A stretch of 64,000 nt of DNA from Bacteroides sp. GTDB taxonomy: Bacteria > Bacteroidota > Bacteroidia > Bacteroidales > Bacteroidaceae. Shown piece by piece: positions 1 to 10,414 of this stretch. Where the stretch lies: the NCBI GenBank assembly GCA_019416685.1, contig DXWV01000050.1, positions 1-64,000 of the forward strand. Direction: 5' to 3'. The notes under the pieces are model-generated. The model was not told where the DNA came from and did no database searches. It worked only from the letters and a program-made list of their open reading frames with translations. The first letter of the stretch is position 1. Every line of letters begins with the position of its first letter. Both the position numbers and the translations under genes were made by a program.

Positions 1-371
1 ATGCTCATGCAATGAAATACTGCAAAGCATATATCATATAGTTCTGATAGAACTTAGCATTTGTATTTGAGGTAATGAAAAGTTGAGACCTTTAAATAAG
101 AAATCTTGTCTGATAAAAAGAAACCTTAAAGATGATATTTGTTAGACATTTTCCTTCTTTTAATTCTTGTTTAAAGATCCCAGTTTTATAACTAACTAAA
201 TCGTAGTCTTTTATAAAGTATAAAAGCATATATGATAAGGTAATGGGGTATCTGTTTCTGTAATCAGAAAAGAATGCTTTTTTTACTGATTTAAGTGAAA
301 ATTTATTCTAATGTTCAAATCCATATGCTTGCGTTGGATAGAGCTAAATAAAATTATTAATAGATTATATT
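1..371. other. AT-rich leader upstream of the SusC operon
   Basis: No coding region is visible on either strand. The stretch is very AT-rich and presumably carries the promoter and the 5' untranslated leader of the susC-like gene that starts at 372. I could not find a convincing Bacteroides -7 box (TAnnTTTG) with correctly spaced -33 element. No regulator gene (ECF sigma/anti-sigma pair or hybrid two-component system) is inside the window, so control of the locus cannot be read from here. Confidence 0.4.
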
Positions 372-3300
372 ATGAAAAAACAGTTATTAGTTCTACTCTT
401 TTTCTTCTCTGCTGTGGCTGCATATTCACAGCATACGATTACTGGAGTGGTGACTTCCTCTGAAGATGGAATGCCGGTCATTGGGGCATCCGTTGTTGTT
501 AAAGGGAATGCCAGTCTAGGTACAATTACTGATATTGATGGAAATTATTCAATTAAGGCACCCGACAATTCGACTTTGGTATTCTCTTATGTTGGAATGG
601 AAACACAAGAGGTGAAGGCAGGTAAACTGTCTGTGATAAATGTTGTCATGAAACCTTCTTCAATAATGGTTGATGAGGTTGTAGTGACGGCAATGGGAGT
701 AAAAACGGAAAAAAAGAAATTAAATTTTGCTGTACAAAGCCTAGATTCTGATGAAATTGTTGCTGGCCAATCTGCAAATTTTGTGAATTCATTGCAAGGT
801 AAAATAGCCGGTATTCAGACTAGTAGCACGGGAGGATCTCCTAATGCTAGCTCTCCTATGATAATACGTGCCATTTCTTCTATTAATCCGGGACAAAGTA
901 ATGAACCTTTATTTATAGTGGATGGAATGCCTGTTAGTGGTGGCGGTACGGCTGCTGGTGATATTAATCCAAATGATATTGAGAGTATGACCGTTTTAAA
1001 AGGAGCGGCTGCCGCTGCTCTATATGGGCAAGAAGCCTCTAACGGGGCTATCATGATTACGACAAAGAGTGGTAAAAGTGGGAAAATAACAGTGAATGCT
1101 AATGCTAGTGTACAAATTGATAATGCGGTCCGGGCTCCTGAGATACAATCGATGTATAGTCCTGGTGCACAAGGTTTTTATAAAGATAATACTGTAACTG
1201 GCGGCTGGGGGCCTTTGTTAAGCCCAGGGCAAAAAGTTTATGATAATGTGGGTTCTTTCCTTGGCACGGGGTTTTATCAGAAATATGATGTGAGTGCGTC
1301 AGGAGGAACAGATAAGTTTTCGGCCTATGCTTCCGCCAATTACTCTAAAAGTGATGGGGTTGTACATGATGATTATAAGGATCGGATGGGATTTCTCATC
1401 AAAGCAAATTATGATGTATCTAAATGGGTTAAAATGTCATTGTCGGCAAATATAATGGAGAGTAAGTCCAGAGGTTTTGGTAATTCTATGCTCTCGGTAT
1501 ATCGTTGGCCTATTAATGATCAAATGAGTTACTATAAAGATGCTAATGGTATACGTTGGCTTTTAGATAAATCTACATTAACTGATGATGAATTGAAAGA
1601 TTTGGTCTTGAATCCAAATTGGAGTAGATACGAGGATTATGGAGTGACAGAGTCTACACGAAATATTCTTATGGGATCGATAGAATGGACTCCTGTGAAG
1701 GATTTGATGTTTTCGGGAAAAATTAGTTATGATAAGAAACATACCATGGCTGACTCATATACAACCCCGCGCTTTGATAAATCAGATTTTACCAATCCGG
1801 ATAATATAGAACTGACAAATTTTGGAAAATATACTTTTTCTCCTAATAGAAATCAATTATTAACGGTGCAATTATTAGGTACTTATAAATTGACGGTTGC
1901 AAAGGATTATGATATTGATCTTTTGGCTGGATTTGAATATAAGGATACAAAAGGTATTGAAGCTCAGTTAGGAGGAGCAGATTTTGTGCTACCTGGTGAA
2001 TTTTATAGTATACAAAATGTAGGTGAACTTGCTACTGATGCTTCATTTGATTATAATACAAATTTGTATCATTATCGACAGAATAAGTTTGGCTACTTTG
2101 GAGAAGTTCGTTTGGGATATAAGGGACTTGCGCAGCTAAGTGCTACTGTTAGGCGTGATATGTCATCAACATTAACAACTAAATCCTACATTTATCCTTC
2201 TGTTACAGCTGGTATTGTATTTTCTGAATTACTGAATTTGTCTAGTTCAGTTTTCTCTTTTGGTAAAATCCGTGGTAATTGGGCTAAGGTTGGAAAGGAT
2301 GGCCCCCGATATAAATTTGATAGAAATTTTAAGCAATGGAGTAGTTTTCCGGACGGAGGTTTTGGTCTGGATTCAACAGTTGGAGCAAGTAATGAACTAC
2401 TTCCGGAAATGACTAAATCCTGGGAGATCGGTGCGGACCTTCGTTTCTTTGATAGTAGAACAAGACTGGATATAGCCTATTATTCAACTACGGTTGATAA
2501 TCAGATTGTAACGGTACGTGTATCTCCGGCTTCAGGCATGATTCTACAAACCCGAAATGAAGGTGCTGTAAAAAATTACGGTGTGGAAGTACAATTTTCT
2601 CAGGATATATTATCGAATAGAGATTTTAAATGGACTGCTGGGTTGAACTTCTCATTAAATAGAGGAAAAGTTACTAATCTACCGGAAGGAATGACCGAAT
2701 TACAAGGAACTCAATTTGGAGATATTTTTCCAACTGCTTATCTGAATCATTCTACTACTTCCATTACCGGTAAAGATTATAAAAGAAATCCGGAAGGAAA
2801 GATTATCTGTAAAGAAGATGGTACACCAATTATCGATTCGGCAAAGGGAGTTTTGATAGGGGATCGTGCACCAGACTTTTTGTTGGGGTTGGTTAGTTCC
2901 TTTAGTTGGAAAAACTTTTCAATGTCTTTTTTGCTCGATGGACGTAAAGGTGGAGATGTTGTAAATGTTACTGGAAGAGGATTGTTTTCAAATGGACAGC
3001 ATAAATCATATGAAAAGTATCGCAATCGTGAAATTGTTGTTGATGGTGTAGTTGAACAACCGGATGGAACTTACATACCCAATACAAAACCGATTATTTT
3101 TAATCAAACAAATATGAATACTTATTTTTATGGAGTTAGTTCTAACTTCATTGAAGATGGTTCTTATATACGGTTGAGTTATTTGTCATTTGCATATAAT
3201 TTTACTCCTTTCCTTAAGAAGTCCCTTATTAAAGGACTTAAATTAACTGTCACTGGCAATAATCTATTCTTGTTAACTAAATATTCAGGGTCAGATCCAC

Positions 3301-3407
3301 AGATTAGTGGGAATTCGTCAGCTTCGGGAACAGGGTCTTTTGGAATTGATAATTATGCAGTTCCAAGTACGCGTAGTTTTAATTTTACCCTTAATGCAAC
3401 ATTCTAA
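372..3407 (+). CDS. SusC/RagA-family TonB-dependent outer membrane receptor
   Basis: Outer membrane barrel that imports oligomeric ligands captured by its SusD partner, powered by TonB. The 1011 residues match the usual SusC length. Visible in order: a signal peptide (about 1-19, ending AAYSQ), a carboxypeptidase-regulatory-like domain (about 21-105) with the typical VIGASVVVKG start, a TonB-box-like DEVVVTAMG segment near 105, the plug domain (LQGKIAGIQ, FIVDGMP, VLKGAAAAALYG), and a long barrel ending in an aromatic F as outer membrane barrels do. The SusD gene starts about 15 bases downstream, so the two are co-transcribed. Family assignment is firm. The ligand is not readable from the protein; the downstream hydrolases suggest a cell-wall-derived glycan (inference). 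Confidence 0.96.
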   Translation: MKKQLLVLLFFFSAVAAYSQHTITGVVTSSEDGMPVIGASVVVKGNASLGTITDIDGNYSIKAPDNSTLVFSYVGMETQEVKAGKLSVINVVMKPSSIMVDEVVVTAMGVKTEKKKLNFAVQSLDSDEIVAGQSANFVNSLQGKIAGIQTSSTGGSPNASSPMIIRAISSINPGQSNEPLFIVDGMPVSGGGTAAGDINPNDIESMTVLKGAAAAALYGQEASNGAIMITTKSGKSGKITVNANASVQIDNAVRAPEIQSMYSPGAQGFYKDNTVTGGWGPLLSPGQKVYDNVGSFLGTGFYQKYDVSASGGTDKFSAYASANYSKSDGVVHDDYKDRMGFLIKANYDVSKWVKMSLSANIMESKSRGFGNSMLSVYRWPINDQMSYYKDANGIRWLLDKSTLTDDELKDLVLNPNWSRYEDYGVTESTRNILMGSIEWTPVKDLMFSGKISYDKKHTMADSYTTPRFDKSDFTNPDNIELTNFGKYTFSPNRNQLLTVQLLGTYKLTVAKDYDIDLLAGFEYKDTKGIEAQLGGADFVLPGEFYSIQNVGELATDASFDYNTNLYHYRQNKFGYFGEVRLGYKGLAQLSATVRRDMSSTLTTKSYIYPSVTAGIVFSELLNLSSSVFSFGKIRGNWAKVGKDGPRYKFDRNFKQWSSFPDGGFGLDSTVGASNELLPEMTKSWEIGADLRFFDSRTRLDIAYYSTTVDNQIVTVRVSPASGMILQTRNEGAVKNYGVEVQFSQDILSNRDFKWTAGLNFSLNRGKVTNLPEGMTELQGTQFGDIFPTAYLNHSTTSITGKDYKRNPEGKIICKEDGTPIIDSAKGVLIGDRAPDFLLGLVSSFSWKNFSMSFLLDGRKGGDVVNVTGRGLFSNGQHKSYEKYRNREIVVDGVVEQPDGTYIPNTKPIIFNQTNMNTYFYGVSSNFIEDGSYIRLSYLSFAYNFTPFLKKSLIKGLKLTVTGNNLFLLTKYSGSDPQISGNSSASGTGSFGIDNYAVPSTRSFNFTLNATF

Positions 3408-3422
3408 AATTTGATGATTATT

Positions 3423-5057
3423 ATGAAAATTGTAAAATATATAATAGGAACTTTGTTGTTATGTGGCAGTCTTACAGGTTGTGAAGATATGCTTGACGAC
3501 AATATTAATCCGGACAAATCGAATAAAGTAACTCCAGAACAAGCTTTGCCAGTAGTAGTGTTCTATGCTTCTCAGATGAATTATGATCATGCTGAATATG
3601 GAGCTTATCTCTCAATGGCATTGACCACTGGAGGAAAAAGCCAGACTAATACATATGCATACAAAGGCGGTTGGGAGTTTCTGACAATGAATCGGCATCC
3701 ACAATGGCGTCGTCATTTTTATGATATTGGTGCAAATGTAAATGAGTTGATAAAAGCAGCAGAACGAATTAAATCTTTAAATTTTGTTTTAATAGCACGA
3801 ACGATACGCTTAATGTCAACTCAGTTGACTACTGATATGTTTGGGGATATGCCACGTTCGGAGGCCTATCTGTCGAATTCTCCAAAATATGATTCACAAG
3901 AAAGTATTTATCAATGGATGTTACAAGAAGCTGATGAACTAATTGAGTTATATGACAATCCAGAATGGACCCAGGCCCCTGGTAATATTAAAATTACTCA
4001 GAAAATGGATCGTATTTTTGGGGGAGATTTGGGAAAATGGAGACAGTTTACTTGTGCATTGAAAGCACGTATTCTATTGCGTAAGTTACCTAATTGGGAT
4101 AATAATAGTAATAGTTGCGAGCAGATAATAAGTGCAGTTGATGCTGCTTTGGACAATTGGGAAGAACCACGTTATCAATATGATGGTGGTACAGGGGTTG
4201 CTAGCTCGCCTTGGGGACCTTCTCAGCCGATTATCAATGGCTGGGAGAGCCGTGGTAATTTATTGGATAAAGCTATAGTTTCAAAATATTTCTGTGTAGA
4301 TATTATGGGAGTTTTTGAGAAACCAACTTTAGTATCTGGTAAGGCAGAAGATCCTCGTTTGGAAAAAATGATGACAGCTCGTTCCGGACCGGAAGGAGAT
4401 ACTGGAATTAAATTCCGATATCTGGAAAACAATATTGGTATGGGAGTCTCATATAAAGAGAGAAATTATCCGGATTTATTTGCTGGTATTTATACAAAGG
4501 ATGACGGATATATTCCATTGTTTACTAAAGAAGAGTTATTACTGATAAAAGCTGAAGCATCTTATTGGAAAGGGGATAAAGCTGCAGCCCGAACATTAAC
4601 GGTTGCTGCTGCTGATTATAATATGGATAGATATGGAGTTCCTAAAACAAGTTTACCGAGAAAGAACTATTTTGAAGGAACCTATAAAGAAAAATACTTC
4701 CCGGAAGGTAATGCGTTTACTCTCCATCATTTGATGTTACAAAAATATGTTTGTATGTATTTACAGCCTGAGCAATGGACTGATATGAGAAGATACAATT
4801 ATAGTAATAATGTAAATAAAAAGGTGTATGATGGAATTACTGTGTATCCTACTCTTAAACGTCCTTATAATCTGTATGAACCTTATTGGCTGAGTGATAA
4901 AAACCCTGATGGAACAGTCAAAGAAGTTTGGCTTCAAAGAATCAATTATGATCCTGAAACAGAAGAGAAATATAACAGGGCAGAATTAGAGCGCCTTGGA
5001 GCTTATAAAAATGCAGATTGGTTGAAAGTCCCAATGATTTGGGCTGTATATAAATAA
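3423..5057 (+). CDS. SusD/RagB-family nutrient-binding lipoprotein
   Basis: Surface lipoprotein that forms the lid of the SusC transporter and binds glycan. From the ATG at 3423 the protein has a classic lipoprotein signal with lipobox LTGC and Cys at residue 20; a TTG at 3411 and an ATG at 3414 in the same frame are possible earlier starts but add only MMII-type residues before the signal. The TTDMFGDMPRSEA segment and the overall TPR-like helical composition match the SusD-like_2 type. It directly follows the SusC gene. The C-terminal half has the usual LLLIKAEASYWKGD helix. Ligand unknown. Confidence 0.93.
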   Translation: MKIVKYIIGTLLLCGSLTGCEDMLDDNINPDKSNKVTPEQALPVVVFYASQMNYDHAEYGAYLSMALTTGGKSQTNTYAYKGGWEFLTMNRHPQWRRHFYDIGANVNELIKAAERIKSLNFVLIARTIRLMSTQLTTDMFGDMPRSEAYLSNSPKYDSQESIYQWMLQEADELIELYDNPEWTQAPGNIKITQKMDRIFGGDLGKWRQFTCALKARILLRKLPNWDNNSNSCEQIISAVDAALDNWEEPRYQYDGGTGVASSPWGPSQPIINGWESRGNLLDKAIVSKYFCVDIMGVFEKPTLVSGKAEDPRLEKMMTARSGPEGDTGIKFRYLENNIGMGVSYKERNYPDLFAGIYTKDDGYIPLFTKEELLLIKAEASYWKGDKAAARTLTVAAADYNMDRYGVPKTSLPRKNYFEGTYKEKYFPEGNAFTLHHLMLQKYVCMYLQPEQWTDMRRYNYSNNVNKKVYDGITVYPTLKRPYNLYEPYWLSDKNPDGTVKEVWLQRINYDPETEEKYNRAELERLGAYKNADWLKVPMIWAVYK

Positions 5058-5073
5058 TAATCACTAACAGAGT

Positions 5074-5922
5074 ATGAAAATGAAAAATATAACTAAGACT
5101 ACATTACTTCTAATAAGTATAGCTGGTTTGGTATCCTGTGAAATTAATGATCCTGTGGATGATTGGGCAAGAATAGGTCAGGAGGTTCCACATACTGTCT
5201 GGGAGTTATCCAGTACTAAAGTAAAAGCAGGTGAGAATCTGGCTTTTAAAGCGCAATATTATACAAAAGGAGAAAAAATAGACAGACTTGAGGTTTGGTA
5301 TGATTTAACTGAAAATAAAGCAATGGAAGCTAAGTGCCCATTTGTTAGCTTTAATTATTCATTATCAGTGAATGTTTCTTCTTCGGCTCGTGAAGAACAG
5401 TCTATTAGTCAATATGCCCATTCAGAAGAGAATTGGGATGTCGATAAGAGAGCTTATATTATAAATGAAACCTTTCCGGTGAGTAATACTTTACGTCCAG
5501 TAGAATGGAAAGATGTGGTAGATTTTGATTCCGAAAAGTTTTCAACTTTGTTTCCTGATACTTTTGCTATTGCATTTAAAAAAGGATTATATGAGAAACT
5601 TGAACAGAATACTTATTTGACAGATTATCGGACTGTTTTGGTTACAACAGGCGAAATTACTGTAGAAGATTTTAATGCCTGCCTTGATTCTACCTTTAAT
5701 GAAAACCGTCAGGACTATGATAAGTTTGTAAAGGAAGAGAGAAAAGCTGAACTCAAGGATAAGTATAATAACATTCCTTTTGAAGAACTGATCTATAAAT
5801 CATCTGAATCTAAGTTTCAGATTTCTTATTTGAAATCTTATAGTATCGGTGCAACTTTCCGGGTATATGATGAAAAAAATAATCAGGGAGTTTCTGAGAA
5901 ATTTACAATTGAAATAATCTAA
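5074..5922 (+). CDS. Surface lipoprotein of unknown function in the SusCD operon
   Basis: A 282-residue lipoprotein: hydrophobic signal followed by lipobox LVSC with Cys22. I do not recognise a named domain. The N-terminal half reads as beta-sandwich sequence (alternating hydrophobics, VKAGENLAFKAQYYTKGEKI), and the middle is charged and helical. Position directly after SusD (16-base gap) is where SusE/SusF-type glycan-binding lipoproteins normally sit, so a ligand-binding surface role is likely by context only. It is co-directional and tightly spaced with the following PKD lipoprotein. Confidence 0.8.
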   Translation: MKMKNITKTTLLLISIAGLVSCEINDPVDDWARIGQEVPHTVWELSSTKVKAGENLAFKAQYYTKGEKIDRLEVWYDLTENKAMEAKCPFVSFNYSLSVNVSSSAREEQSISQYAHSEENWDVDKRAYIINETFPVSNTLRPVEWKDVVDFDSEKFSTLFPDTFAIAFKKGLYEKLEQNTYLTDYRTVLVTTGEITVEDFNACLDSTFNENRQDYDKFVKEERKAELKDKYNNIPFEELIYKSSESKFQISYLKSYSIGATFRVYDEKNNQGVSEKFTIEII

Positions 5923-5934
5923 CATCGTGGAGCT

Positions 5935-7587
5935 ATGAATCTATTAAGAAGTATATTAAGTAGTACAATATTTATCCTTTTGTTGGTAGGATGTATAGAG
6001 AATGATCCTGTTTACGAAAATTTTCCAGGTGATAAGATTGCTTTTTCGTATGCAGTGGATGGTGAATATGCAATTGATTATTTAGTTGGGTCAAAAATCC
6101 AATTCAAAAATAATTCGGTAGCAGAAGGAGAGTGTATATGGGATTTTGGTGATGGCTCGGAGAAAGTTAGGGAGTCAGAACCTATTCATAAATATGAAGT
6201 AGCCGGAACATATGATGTTGTTTTGGAAATTGTGGGCGAAGGAAAACTGAAAAAGAAAATTCTTATTAGTGATATTTTTCCAACAGTTAGCATAGAGCCG
6301 ATAGAAGGAGGAGTTTGCGAAGTAGACAAAACGACAATTGAACTTTCTGTATACTTACCTAATCCGGAAGCACTTGAAGTTGAATATACTTGGATATTCC
6401 CGCAAGGAACAATGGATCAGGATGGAAATGAAGTTTTAGAATATAAAGGAGAAAATCCTGGATTGTTGAAATTTAAAAATATAGGCTCTCAGAAGATTGT
6501 ACTGAAAACCAAGTTGGGAGGTCGTTCTTTGGAAGAAGGCGTACTTAATGTACCAGTTGCTTATAATAAACCGGCTAAAACTCTTTATTACGCAGTAAAG
6601 GGGGGTAATTTGATGGCATTGAAATTAATTACAGATTTACCAGAAGGTATGAATAATAATCCATTTGATTTGGGTATAAAATCTGGGCAGCATCCAATGA
6701 ATTTGGTATTTAATGATTCTTGCCTGTATATATTTGATCCAGGGAAGCAATTTACTTATATAACGGATGAAGATGGGGTTCTCGGAGATGGATCAATCTC
6801 TGCAGTTGCTTATGACGGTAGTAAGGTGGAAACTGTATTGACAAATACTAATGCTGCATTTGATGATCCATTCTATGGATTTATAGAGGGAGATAATCTT
6901 TATTTCTCTGATAGAAATAAAGGAATCACAAAGGTTAATAAAACGTCTAGAAACATGGCTTTGGATCGTAATGATTCTCGTTTTGGCTATTTTGTTCAGA
7001 ATGAACGATTACTTTATTATAATGCGGGATATCAATATGGGGCGATGAATGCTTGTATGACAAAATTGAGTGATGGAACTTGGTGGTGGTCTAAAACCTA
7101 TAACGGACTTGGCATCTTCCGTTTTAAAGAATCAGATATCCTACCGTCTACTATAAGTATCGGTGAGGCTGGTAAACCTTATCCTGTTTTAGCGAATGGT
7201 TTCTTTATTAAATCGTTTGTTGTTGACGAAGTTCGCAAAATGGTATATTATGCAATCCGAGATAAAGGTATCTATAAAGCTACTTTATCTGATTTTACAG
7301 ATCCGACAAAAATTACAGCTTCTAATCCCGGAACATTGATTCAAGCTCTTATTTCTGATAGTGAGGGAGCTTCAGGAGAATATGTAGACATTTGCCAGAT
7401 GGCTCTTGATCCGGATGATGGTTCAGTTTATTTTGGCTATAGAAAAGATCCGGCTTCGACCGTCGTATCAGGATTGAAAAGGTATAATCCAGCTGGTAAT
7501 GAAGGTGAAGGTGCGATAGAATCGGTAATAGATAATGTGGAAATTTATGGGGTAGCAATAAATCATACTAAAGCTAAATTATTCTAA
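5935..7587 (+). CDS. PKD-domain lipoprotein with propeller-like C-terminal part
   Basis: A 550-residue lipoprotein (lipobox LVGC, Cys20). A PKD domain occupies about residues 45-105, recognised by WDFGDGS at 69-75 and the following HKYEVAGTYDVVLEI strand pattern. The rest, from about residue 210, has repeated blade-like segments with aromatic and glycine turns (for example LYYAVKGG, YYAIRDKGIY, VYFGYRK) and reads as a beta-propeller. PKD domains in secreted Bacteroides proteins are usually non-catalytic adhesion or spacer modules. It is in the same operon as SusC/SusD and probably serves as a SusE/F-position surface glycan-binding protein (inference). Confidence 0.82.
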   Translation: MNLLRSILSSTIFILLLVGCIENDPVYENFPGDKIAFSYAVDGEYAIDYLVGSKIQFKNNSVAEGECIWDFGDGSEKVRESEPIHKYEVAGTYDVVLEIVGEGKLKKKILISDIFPTVSIEPIEGGVCEVDKTTIELSVYLPNPEALEVEYTWIFPQGTMDQDGNEVLEYKGENPGLLKFKNIGSQKIVLKTKLGGRSLEEGVLNVPVAYNKPAKTLYYAVKGGNLMALKLITDLPEGMNNNPFDLGIKSGQHPMNLVFNDSCLYIFDPGKQFTYITDEDGVLGDGSISAVAYDGSKVETVLTNTNAAFDDPFYGFIEGDNLYFSDRNKGITKVNKTSRNMALDRNDSRFGYFVQNERLLYYNAGYQYGAMNACMTKLSDGTWWWSKTYNGLGIFRFKESDILPSTISIGEAGKPYPVLANGFFIKSFVVDEVRKMVYYAIRDKGIYKATLSDFTDPTKITASNPGTLIQALISDSEGASGEYVDICQMALDPDDGSVYFGYRKDPASTVVSGLKRYNPAGNEGEGAIESVIDNVEIYGVAINHTKAKLF

Positions 7588-7609
7588 TATGATTTTTCTA
7601 AACAAGAAC

Positions 7610-10354
7610 ATGAAGAAAAAAAGTCTAACTCTCTTGATCTGTATGTTTGCATTCTCTTTATGGGCTCAGTCGCCCAAAAGAGAGATGCGAGCTAGCTGGC
7701 TTGCTACTGTATATCAGTTGGATTGGCCCAAATCTGTAGTATCTCAAACTGGTAATGAGGTTGAGATAAATACACAGAAAAGATTGATGACCAGAATTCT
7801 TGATTCATTGGTGTCTGCGAATATGAATGCGGTTTGTTTTCAGGTTCGTAGCAGATGTGATGCTATGTATCGTTCCAGCTATGAACCGTGGGCTTCTGAT
7901 TTGGTAAAGAAACGTGGGTTAGATCCAGGATATGATCCGCTTGCTTTTGTTGTGGAAGAGGGGCATAAACGTGGCTTGGAAGTACATGCCTGGGTAAATC
8001 CTTACCGTTATGAATCTTCTGTTTCAGATGCAACCTGGAATGAATTACCCAATGATTATAGAGTTTCTAATCCTGAATGGATTTTGCAAGTTGGCAATGC
8101 AAGTATCTTAGATCCAGGTTTGCCTGCTGTAAAACAGCGTATTACAGATGTTATTCAGGAGATTGTAGAAAACTATGATATTGATGGAGTTTTGTTTGAC
8201 GACTATTTCTATTTGCAAGGAATTTCAACTCAAGATGCAAAAACATATGCAGAGAATAACCCAAAGGGGTTGGAACTGGCAGATTGGAGAAGAAGAAATG
8301 TGAATGACTTGATTGCCAATGTATATAATATGATCCAAAAGAGGAAGCCTTATGTAAAGTTTGGTGTTTCTCCGGCTGGTGTTTGGGATGTTTCTGCAGA
8401 TGTGGCTGCTTCTTACGGTATAACACTTTTTAACATAACAGCTGGCTATGCTTATAATGGAATATATTGTGATCCGGTAGCGTGGTTGTATGAGGGTACG
8501 GTAGACTATATTTCTCCTCAGATCTATTGGACTATAGGATCCTCTAATGATTATAGTGTTTTGGCTCCTTGGTGGGCAAAAACAGCTTTACATTTTGGTA
8601 AAAATTTCTATTCAAGTCATTCTATAAGTGGTTTGAGTGCTGCGTTGAAAGCCACACGAACAACAGAGGCTACTTCTCAAGGTTTGTCATCATTAGAGCA
8701 AGCTATTATTGCAGAGAATAATGCGGTTTCAACCAGGGCATTCGGAGCTTCGGAAGTAGCAGCACAAATTCAAATAAACAGAGATGCAGATAAAAGTGGA
8801 GCTCCGGGGAGTATTTTTTATGCGACAACTAAGATATATTCAACGAAGGGCTTTATTGATTATTTAAAATCAGAGAAGTATGCGAACAAGGCACTTACTC
8901 CAGCTATCCATTGGAAGAACAGTTCTGATCCGGGAGTTGTAAATAATATTGATTTGGTTGATAATACACTAAGATGGAACTCTGCGGGAGAGAATATGCG
9001 TTATGCGATATATGCTTTACCGAAATCGGAAATATTAAATTCTGCAGATATTACTACTTTACTTAATGCCTCTAAATATTATTTGGGTTTATCATATGTT
9101 TCTACATTTACATTGCCCAAAAACGTAGATTTATCTTCTTCTGTTTTTGCGGTGGCTATAGTTGACCGTTATGGCAATGAGTATGCTCCTATAATCATGG
9201 GGCAGGAATCATTATCTGGAATTTCTCCTCAATTGGTATATCCGGATAATGGAACAGATGTTTTAGCACCATTCTCATTTAAGTGGAAAGCTGTAGAAAA
9301 TGCTATCTCATATATAATTGAAATTTCTTTAACCCGGGATTTTACGTCAGTGATTTGTGCAAGAGAAGTGACTGAAAACTTGTTTTCAACGCATAATCTA
9401 CCTCCACTTGTTAAAGAACAAAATTATTATTGGAGAGTTAAAACGAAGACAATTGGAAATATAAGTGAACCTTCTGAAATAAGGAGCTTTACCTGTTCTC
9501 CATTTGCAATAATCACACCTGAGGATAAAAGTACTGATGTTTCTTTATCTCCTACTATTGTATGGAGTGATGCCGGACGGGAGGCTACTTATTTATTAGA
9601 AGTATCATCTAATCTGAATTTTTCTTCCAGTCAAATTGTTTTTTCTCAAACGTACAATACAAATACTTGTCAATTGACGAATGTACTGGTAGGAGGAAAA
9701 ACTTACTACTTGCGTGTGAAAGCTCAGATAGAAGGAGAAGAAACTATCACAGATATTAGCAGCTTTACGACAATAGAACAAATTCCGGAAATACCGGTTG
9801 TGATTGCTCCTATTAATAATTCTCATGTTTCCAGTGAACAAATACTTGTAAAATGGGGTGAGGAACCCAGAGCTAAAGGCTTTAGAGTTGAACTTAGTTC
9901 TCAAGACAATTTTCCTCCAAGACAAGTTAAGGTGAAACAAATAGAGCCTTATACTTATGAAACTTTTTTTGAAGATATATCTGCCGGTACTTATTATTTA
10001 CGAATGCGCAGTGAATATTTTTCAGAATCTGCAATTCTATATACAGATTGGTGTCCTACTGTGACTTTCTATTATTCAGGGGGTACGGGTATAAAAGAAA
10101 ATCTGGATGGGAAAGATATTGCTTTTATTCGTACTGAGAACGATCAAAAACAATTGGTTCTGAAACTTGATGGAATGTCTTGGGTTAATGCTGATCTTTT
10201 GTCTGTATCAGGTATAGTGATATCACATATCTATGACGGAGAAGTAAATGGAGAAGCTAATGTTGATATTCCTGTAGATAACTTATCCCAAGGAATCTAT
10301 TTGATTAAGATAGATACAGGGCGTAGAATCATGTTGCTGAAATTTGCAAAATAG
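7610..10354 (+). CDS. GHL10-family (DUF187, DigH/YngK-like) secreted glycoside hydrolase
   Basis: Predicted glycoside hydrolase with a TIM-barrel GHL10 domain. E. coli DigH, of this family, cuts peptidoglycan glycan strands whose peptides were removed. Motifs, numbered from the ATG at 7610: MRASWLATV near 20-30, HAWVNPYR 126-133, VLFDDYFY 194-201 (acidic pair), VSPAGVW 253-259 and YISPQIYW 300-307. After the barrel come three fibronectin-III-like repeats (about 540-830) and a C-terminal sorting-like domain ending ISQ-GIYLIKI and LLKFAK type strands. The start at 7610 gives a clean signal peptide (MKKKSLTLL...WAQ); the ATG at 7589 would add seven residues. The gene follows the PKD lipoprotein without a gap. 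Catalysis on peptidoglycan here is inference from family and neighbours. Confidence 0.88.
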   Translation: MKKKSLTLLICMFAFSLWAQSPKREMRASWLATVYQLDWPKSVVSQTGNEVEINTQKRLMTRILDSLVSANMNAVCFQVRSRCDAMYRSSYEPWASDLVKKRGLDPGYDPLAFVVEEGHKRGLEVHAWVNPYRYESSVSDATWNELPNDYRVSNPEWILQVGNASILDPGLPAVKQRITDVIQEIVENYDIDGVLFDDYFYLQGISTQDAKTYAENNPKGLELADWRRRNVNDLIANVYNMIQKRKPYVKFGVSPAGVWDVSADVAASYGITLFNITAGYAYNGIYCDPVAWLYEGTVDYISPQIYWTIGSSNDYSVLAPWWAKTALHFGKNFYSSHSISGLSAALKATRTTEATSQGLSSLEQAIIAENNAVSTRAFGASEVAAQIQINRDADKSGAPGSIFYATTKIYSTKGFIDYLKSEKYANKALTPAIHWKNSSDPGVVNNIDLVDNTLRWNSAGENMRYAIYALPKSEILNSADITTLLNASKYYLGLSYVSTFTLPKNVDLSSSVFAVAIVDRYGNEYAPIIMGQESLSGISPQLVYPDNGTDVLAPFSFKWKAVENAISYIIEISLTRDFTSVICAREVTENLFSTHNLPPLVKEQNYYWRVKTKTIGNISEPSEIRSFTCSPFAIITPEDKSTDVSLSPTIVWSDAGREATYLLEVSSNLNFSSSQIVFSQTYNTNTCQLTNVLVGGKTYYLRVKAQIEGEETITDISSFTTIEQIPEIPVVIAPINNSHVSSEQILVKWGEEPRAKGFRVELSSQDNFPPRQVKVKQIEPYTYETFFEDISAGTYYLRMRSEYFSESAILYTDWCPTVTFYYSGGTGIKENLDGKDIAFIRTENDQKQLVLKLDGMSWVNADLLSVSGIVISHIYDGEVNGEANVDIPVDNLSQGIYLIKIDTGRRIMLLKFAK

Positions 10355-10414
10355 GATGTATTGCTTTTTAATATAGAAATAACTTTTAATGTTTAATTTA
10401 AAAAAACAAGTATT